Source: an uncultured Clostridia bacterium
GTDB taxonomy: Bacteria > Bacillota > Clostridia > Christensenellales > Borkfalkiaceae
Assembly: GCA_934271735.1 (NCBI GenBank)
Contig: CAKQSB010000016.1
Coordinates: 1 to 52,162, forward strand
Reading direction: 5' to 3'
Length of the DNA stretch: 52,162 nt
A program made the translations under genes and the position numbers. Below the pieces are notes generated by a model, which saw nothing but the letters and a program-made list of their open reading frames with translations, did not search any database and had not been told where the DNA came from. Numbering within the stretch: position 1 is the first letter of the stretch; the number at the start of each line of letters is the position of its first letter. Below are positions 48,908-52,162 of this stretch, one piece after another.

Positions 48908-50353
48908 ATGGAAAATATCGAACAAAAGAAAACTTCGTTTTTCGACAAAAAGTTCCGGATTACCGAAAAAGGTTCGTCGATAAAAACGGAAATCATCGCA
49001 GGTCTTACGACGTTCCTCGCAATGGCGTACATACTCGTCGTCAACTCGGGTATGTTCTCTGTTCTCGACGGCGTATCGTTCGACGCGATGTACGTCACCA
49101 CCGCCCTTTCCGCGGTTATCGGCACAGTCCTCATCGGACTTATGGCAAACCTTCCGCTTGCGCAAGCGCCGGGAATGGGACTTAACGCGTTTTTCGTGTG
49201 GACGGTTTGTAAAACACTCGGTTTCACTTATGCGAACGCTCTCGTTTTCGTTCTTCTGGACGGACTTATTTTCGTAATCCTCACGATTACGGGACTCAGA
49301 AAGATCATTTTCGAAGCAATTCCGCCCGTTGTTAAAGCCGCTATTCCCGCAGGAATCGGTTTGTTTATAGCGTTTTTGGGATTACAGGACGCGAAACTCG
49401 TTATTCCCGACCCCGATACAGGCATTAAACTCGCTTCGTTCAACCTTTTCAATAAAGCAACCTGGACTGAGGTAATGCCGCTTGTTGTCGCGGTTATTTC
49501 CATTCTGCTTATTGCGGTTCTTTCAAACAGAAAAGTAAAAGGTTCGATCCTTTGGGGTATACTCGGCGGAACGGCTCTTTATTATCTTTTAGGTTTAACC
49601 GTACCCGGATTTTACGATGGTTTCGGCGAAACTTTCTCGTTCAACCCTTTGAAACCCTTCGTTGCGTTCGGTAACGAAACGTTCGGAAAGGTCTTCACTC
49701 AAGGCTTCGATTTCTCCGCTTATCTCGCAAAAGACGGAACTTCCGTCGGCGGACTTATTGTTCTCTTTATAACGACCGCTCTTGCGTTCTGTATGGTCGA
49801 TATGTTCGACACTATGGGAACTTTATACGGCGCGTGCCGCGGCGGTAATTTGCTTGTCGAAGGCGAAAACGGCGAACTCGAAGTTCCTAATATGAACAGA
49901 GCTATGCTTGCCGACGCTGTTGCAACCTGCACGGGCGCGGTTCTCGGAACTTCCACGGTAACCACTTTCGTGGAATCTTCTGCGGGCGTTGCCGCAGGCG
50001 GGAAAACGGGCTTTACCTCGCTTATAACCGCCGCTGCGTTTTTGGTCGCGCTCTTCTTTGCTCCGCTCGCAAAACTTATTCCCTGCTATGCTTACGGCGC
50101 GGCGCTTGTTTATGTCGGCGTTCTTATGATGGGCAGCGTTAAAGATATCGACTGGTCGGACGTTTCCGTATCCGTTCCCGCGTTTTTAACGATGGCTATG
50201 ATGCCGTTTACGTATAACATTTCTTACGGAATAGCGTTCGGACTTATATCCTATCTCGTAATAAAATTATTCTCGGGAAAAGTTAAAGAAATCAAAATCG
50301 GAACGTGGATCATCACGGCTTTGTTCCTTGCGATGTTCTTCCTCACTCACTAA
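48908..50353 (+). CDS. NCS2-family purine permease (AzgA/PbuG-like)
   Basis: 481 residues, about 13 membrane helices. Family segments: EIIAGLTTFLAMAYILVVN, QAPGMGLNAFF, a DMFDTMGTLYGA segment (transport helix) and GTSTVTTFVESSAGVAAGGKTG, matching the adenine/guanine/hypoxanthine-type branch rather than the xanthine/uracil branch. Probably proton-coupled uptake of a purine base. AAGGAG before ATG; co-transcribed with the LOG gene; terminator 57 bases after the stop. Confidence 0.94.
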   Translation: MENIEQKKTSFFDKKFRITEKGSSIKTEIIAGLTTFLAMAYILVVNSGMFSVLDGVSFDAMYVTTALSAVIGTVLIGLMANLPLAQAPGMGLNAFFVWTVCKTLGFTYANALVFVLLDGLIFVILTITGLRKIIFEAIPPVVKAAIPAGIGLFIAFLGLQDAKLVIPDPDTGIKLASFNLFNKATWTEVMPLVVAVISILLIAVLSNRKVKGSILWGILGGTALYYLLGLTVPGFYDGFGETFSFNPLKPFVAFGNETFGKVFTQGFDFSAYLAKDGTSVGGLIVLFITTALAFCMVDMFDTMGTLYGACRGGNLLVEGENGELEVPNMNRAMLADAVATCTGAVLGTSTVTTFVESSAGVAAGGKTGFTSLITAAAFLVALFFAPLAKLIPCYAYGAALVYVGVLMMGSVKDIDWSDVSVSVPAFLTMAMMPFTYNISYGIAFGLISYLVIKLFSGKVKEIKIGTWIITALFLAMFFLTH

Positions 50354-50409
50354 TACAATTTGACTTTTGTTAAATTTCGGGTTATACCAGATAGAACTAT
50401 ATAAAAAGA

Positions 50410-50442
50410 CGGCGGTCGCAACTTAGTTGCAACCGCCGTTTT
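50410..50442 (+). terminator. Terminator of the LOG-permease operon (bidirectional)
   Basis: 13-bp stem CGGCGGTCGCAAC / GTTGCAACCGCCG with one C-A mismatch and a three-base loop, T-run after and A-run before. Nearly the same sequence as the nifJ terminator. Confidence 0.92.
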
Positions 50443-50468
50443 ATATTTATTGTATTACAATAATTTTT

Positions 50469-50750
50469 TTAATGACTCTCCCGTTTTTTATATTTATATC
50501 CGTACAAAACGCATTGATATTCATATTCGTATAATCCGGGGTGATAAACGTCGTAAGAATCGTCCGAAATATGCTCGACATCACCGTAAACATCACAACT
50601 ATTTCCGTCCGAATCCTGCAACTCTCCTATTTTCTCTCTTGTCGTATAACTGCTAATCTTAAAGTTGGTTTCCTTCCGGGATTCCGCCAATGTTTGCGTA
50701 ACATGAGCATAATACCCTGTTACTTTTGGGCATTTAGGACATACTGCAAA
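50469..50750 (-). pseudogene. Fragment of a zinc-ribbon-like protein, probably frameshifted
   Basis: The minus-strand frame opens after a stop at 50751-50753 and reads FAVCPKCPKVTGYYAHVTQ before continuing to a Tyr-rich C-terminus. No ATG/GTG starts this frame; the only start is a TTG at 50690 without ribosome site. An ATG in another frame (50752-50754) reads MICS and then stops; removing one base would join it as MICS-CPKCPKV, a plausible N-terminus. I read this as a decayed small gene. Family not recognised. Confidence 0.45.
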
Positions 50751-50802
50751 TCATTTCGCGCCTACCGGGTACAACAAACATAAAAATAGCATTCACAAAC
50801 AT

Positions 50803-50852
50803 AAACTCGCCCATTTTTTAGTCATTATTGATTAAAACTCGCTCATTTTTTA
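50803..50852. repeat. Short direct repeat, 18 bp, period 32
   Basis: AAACTCGCCCATTTTTTA (50803-50820) recurs at 50835-50852 with one mismatch. It lies just beyond the stop of the YbaK-like fragment. Meaning unknown. The rest of 50443-50860 holds only the decayed ORF. Confidence 0.6.
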
Positions 50853-50859
50853 AAACGGC

Positions 50860-51006
50860 TTATTTCGTGAGGTCGGCGGTGGAAAAACGGATAACTTTTG
50901 CAAGTTCGGATAAGCTCGTTTCTACCTGAAAGCCTATTGCCCCGCCGCTGAACATAATCGTCGGGTAATTTTTTGCCGTTTCGTCTATCGTCGTGATTAA
51001 AAGCAT
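50860..51006 (-). pseudogene. C-terminal remnant of a YbaK/EbsC-type aminoacyl-tRNA deacylase gene
   Basis: The minus strand encodes 48 residues ending with TIMFSGGAIGFQVETSLSEL then AKVIRFSTADLTK and a stop. The SGGxxGFQVExxLxEL segment is the recognisable C-terminus of YbaK/ProX-like editing proteins, normally about 150-160 residues. Everything upstream is missing; the frame runs straight into the terminator hairpin at 50999-51036, so the break point is near 51004. No ribosome site in front of the chance ATG there. A truncated relic. Confidence 0.65.
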
Positions 51007-51036
51007 TCGGCAGAAAATTCCCCGCCGAATGCTTTT
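50999..51036 (-). terminator. Terminator after the leucine-rich-repeat fragment
   Basis: Perfect 13-bp stem AAAAGCATTCGGC / GCCGAATGCTTTT, twelve-base loop, with the T-run inside the stem end on either strand. Six bases after the stop of the leftward fragment. Confidence 0.8.
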
Positions 51037-51041
51037 CGTTT

Positions 51042-51323
51042 TTACCCGTAAATATTAACGCTTCCGTCTGAACATTTTATTTCGTGAACCTGAGTTCTAT
51101 AGAAAACGCTATATAACTTACCGTACTCCACTGCCGAGACAGCATCATGCAATTGCTCGCAAGTGCCGCCAAATGTCACATTTGTTAAGCTGCTACAATC
51201 ATCGAACGCATTATAACCTATAGAAGTTACGCCGTTTCCGATAGTTACGCTCGTTAAGCTGCTGCAATCATAGAACGCACCTTTGTTTAACCCTGTTAGA
51301 ACACCACATACAATTACCCTCAC
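51042..51323 (-). pseudogene. C-terminal fragment of a BspA-type leucine-rich-repeat protein
   Basis: 93 codons. Two LRR_5 units are clear (GAFYDCSSLTSVTIGNGVTS and NAFDDCSSLTNVTFGGT), then a terminal cap ending in IKCSDGSVNIYG, as in complete proteins of this class. There is no signal peptide; the nominal GTG start follows degenerate repeat sequence and lacks a ribosome site. The 5' part is therefore lost, just outside the inverted repeat at 51338-51602. The repeats differ from those in the large protease (CSSL here), so it is not a recent copy of it. Confidence 0.7.
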
Positions 51324-51337
51324 ATAAACTATATTCG

Positions 51338-51602
51338 CATTTATTTTTTATTGCCTTCTGTCGTGGCTGTTGTAGCATAAGTCAGCGAGAAAATCAACTG
51401 CACGGAAAAATACTACTTAAAACTTTAATATTGAATAACAGAGTCAGACTCGATAAAGAGTTTGGCTCTTTTTATTTTACGATAGTATTTTTCGCTCAAA
51501 TCCTTTGGCTGTTGATTTTCTCCATTGCAACAGAATTCTCATTATGGCTGCGTTTCGACTTATGCTCCTTTGCCCCTGCCAGAAGGCAAAAAATAAAAAA
51601 TG
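51338..51602. repeat. 265-bp nested imperfect inverted repeat
   Basis: Arms pair in order: 51338-51360 with 51580-51602 (TTGCCTTCTG/CAGAAGGCAA plus an AT-rich extension), 51375-51383 with 51557-51565 (GCATAAGTC), 51387-51398 with 51511-51522 (GAGAAAATCAAC), 51405-51415 with 51483-51493 (GAAAAATACTA), 51418-51422 with 51475-51479, and the central hairpin 51440-51451 with 51458-51469. About 65 pairs in one co-linear stack with internal loops. It ends 14 bases before the first gene of the small-gene cluster. Candidate ssDNA promoter or single-strand origin; function unproven. Confidence 0.8.
51440..51478 (+). terminator. Terminator-like apex of the inverted repeat
   Basis: AGAGTCAGACTC pairs with GAGTTTGGCTCT over 12 bp with G-T pairs, loop GATAAA, followed by TTTTTATTTTA. 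Taken alone it is a standard intrinsic terminator for plus-strand transcription; it also forms the tip of the larger fold. Confidence 0.7.
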
Positions 51603-51616
51603 GAGGTAATCCAAAA

Positions 51617-51895
51617 ATGAAAAAAGTAGTTTACTCAATCAAAAAAGTCAGAAATCCTGACGAAAAATTATCCGGTTTCGGATTCATCAATGACGAAGGA
51701 ACGTTGCTATGTAAGTGCGTTTCAAAAACAGGCAAATGTTACACGCGAGCCTTTGATGAAGTTGAACAGCATTGCCACCCGATAATCGGAAAAGAAAATG
51801 AATTCAAAGGTTACGTAACAATGTATTACGAATACGACGGAAGAGATATTGAAGTCGAATACTCGGTTTGGTATAAAATCGTGGAGGAAAACTAA
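51617..51895 (+). CDS. Small protein, unknown, first gene of putative mobile-element cluster
   Basis: 92 residues from the ATG at 51617, which has GGAGGT nine bases upstream. The frame is open back to 51431, but that part overlaps the inverted repeat and lacks a ribosome site. Begins MKKVVYSIKKVRNPDEKL; three Cys (CKC and GKC) and one Cys-His pair (HCHP) near the middle; acidic, Tyr-rich C-terminus. No signal peptide or helix. Codon use is more A-rich than the chromosomal genes to the left. Not recognised. Confidence 0.78.
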   Translation: MKKVVYSIKKVRNPDEKLSGFGFINDEGTLLCKCVSKTGKCYTRAFDEVEQHCHPIIGKENEFKGYVTMYYEYDGRDIEVEYSVWYKIVEEN

Positions 51896-51896
51896 A

Positions 51897-52112
51897 ATGC
51901 CTGAATACGATTATTTTAACGGTGAAAATTTCATAACGTTCGATTTAATCGAAATCGACGACGAAAAACGCGAAGTAACGGTTGCCGTCAGCGACACCGG
52001 AAGAATAAGCGTTAAAACCTTTGACCTGCTGTTCGATGGTAATCGCCGTTACTTTGAATACGGTTGTTCATACACAAAAATTTACATAGACGAATTTACG
52101 GAGGAAAACTAA
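51897..52112 (+). CDS. Small acidic protein, unknown
   Basis: 71 residues from the ATG at 51897; GGAGG lies within the last codons of the previous gene and only one base separates stop from start, so translation is coupled. Sequence MPEYDYFNGENFITFDLIEI, then charged strands and YFEYGCSYTKIYIDEF. Acidic overall, as are many DNA-mimic or small regulatory proteins of mobile elements, but that is only a resemblance. Function unknown. Confidence 0.75.
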   Translation: MPEYDYFNGENFITFDLIEIDDEKREVTVAVSDTGRISVKTFDLLFDGNRRYFEYGCSYTKIYIDEFTEEN

Positions 52113-52113
52113 A

Positions 52114-52162
52114 ATGTCAGGAAATATCAATATTGTAATAGGCTCTTGGGGTTCATATAACG
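52114..52162 (+). CDS. Start of a probable ArdA-like antirestriction gene (cut by window edge)
   Basis: ATG at 52114 with GGAGG 14 bases upstream (the same GAGGAAAACTAAAATG arrangement as the previous gene) and one base after the previous stop. Only 16 residues are visible: MSGNINIVIGSWGSYN. The IxIGSWGSYN opening is like ArdA-type antirestriction proteins of conjugative elements, as I recall them; too little is visible to be sure. Confidence 0.4.
   Translation, partial: MSGNINIVIGSWGSYN

Noticed and set aside
51338..51602. Insertion sequence or integron attC site
   Set aside because: No transposase or integrase frame inside and no attC core sites at the ends; the size is also too large for attC. 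I kept it as an inverted repeat of unknown role.
51431..51616. Longer N-terminus (62 codons) for the gene at 51617
   Set aside because: The extension lies inside the inverted repeat and has no ribosome site, whereas the ATG at 51617 follows GGAGGT.

Overview
The window looks like chromosomal DNA of a low-to-moderate-GC, Gram-positive anaerobe of the Clostridia. Evidence is a pyruvate:ferredoxin oxidoreductase, a group II ECF energizing module beside truA-rplM-rpsI, many lipoproteins with Ser/Asp-rich linkers, BspA-type leucine-rich repeats and consensus sigma-A promoters (TTGACA, 17 bases, TATAAT). A Christensenellales-like gut lineage would fit the style of the surface proteins, but that is only an impression.

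Layout. 1-480: a minus-strand tRNA array, transcribed Gly-Arg-His-Gln-Lys from a strong promoter at 501-529. 632-10587: a seven-gene minus-strand operon: a surface lipoprotein, the peptide importer oppA-B-C-D-F and a small membrane protein. OppA, OppB and OppC each carry extra extracytoplasmic sequence. 10781-17414: a single-gene unit for a 2094-residue lipoprotein with Cys repeats and InlB-like repeats. 17608-37250: a probable five-gene minus-strand operon starting with a 2687-residue subtilase/leucine-rich-repeat surface protease, then a small anchored protein, two paralogous lipoproteins and a 1557-residue Ig-like lipoprotein. Protease plus peptide importer suggests surface proteolysis and peptide uptake (inference).

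37.5-48 kb is housekeeping: a DUF1294 protein, an EamA transporter, tRNA-Leu, rpsI, rplM, truA, ecfT, ecfA2 and ecfA1 on minus, then nifJ on plus. 48.1-50.4 kb is a plus-strand unit of a LOG-family phosphoribohydrolase and a purine permease, with a hairpin plus T-run between promoter and first gene.

50.45-51.32 kb is a debris field of gene ends: a zinc-ribbon-like fragment, a YbaK-type C-terminus and the end of a leucine-rich-repeat gene. It borders what looks like the edge of a mobile element: a 265-bp nested imperfect inverted repeat (51338-51602), two tightly packed small unknown genes and the start of a gene whose first 16 residues resemble ArdA-type antirestriction proteins. The inverted repeat directly upstream of an apparent leading-region cluster is the most interesting signal; it could be a single-stranded-DNA promoter or single-strand origin, which needs testing.

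Other signals are a 13-base sequence shared by hairpins in the 5' leaders of two surface-protein operons, two promoters placed so that their mRNAs should be leaderless, a structured leader before rplM, and three hairpins between the tRNA-Leu promoter and the tRNA.
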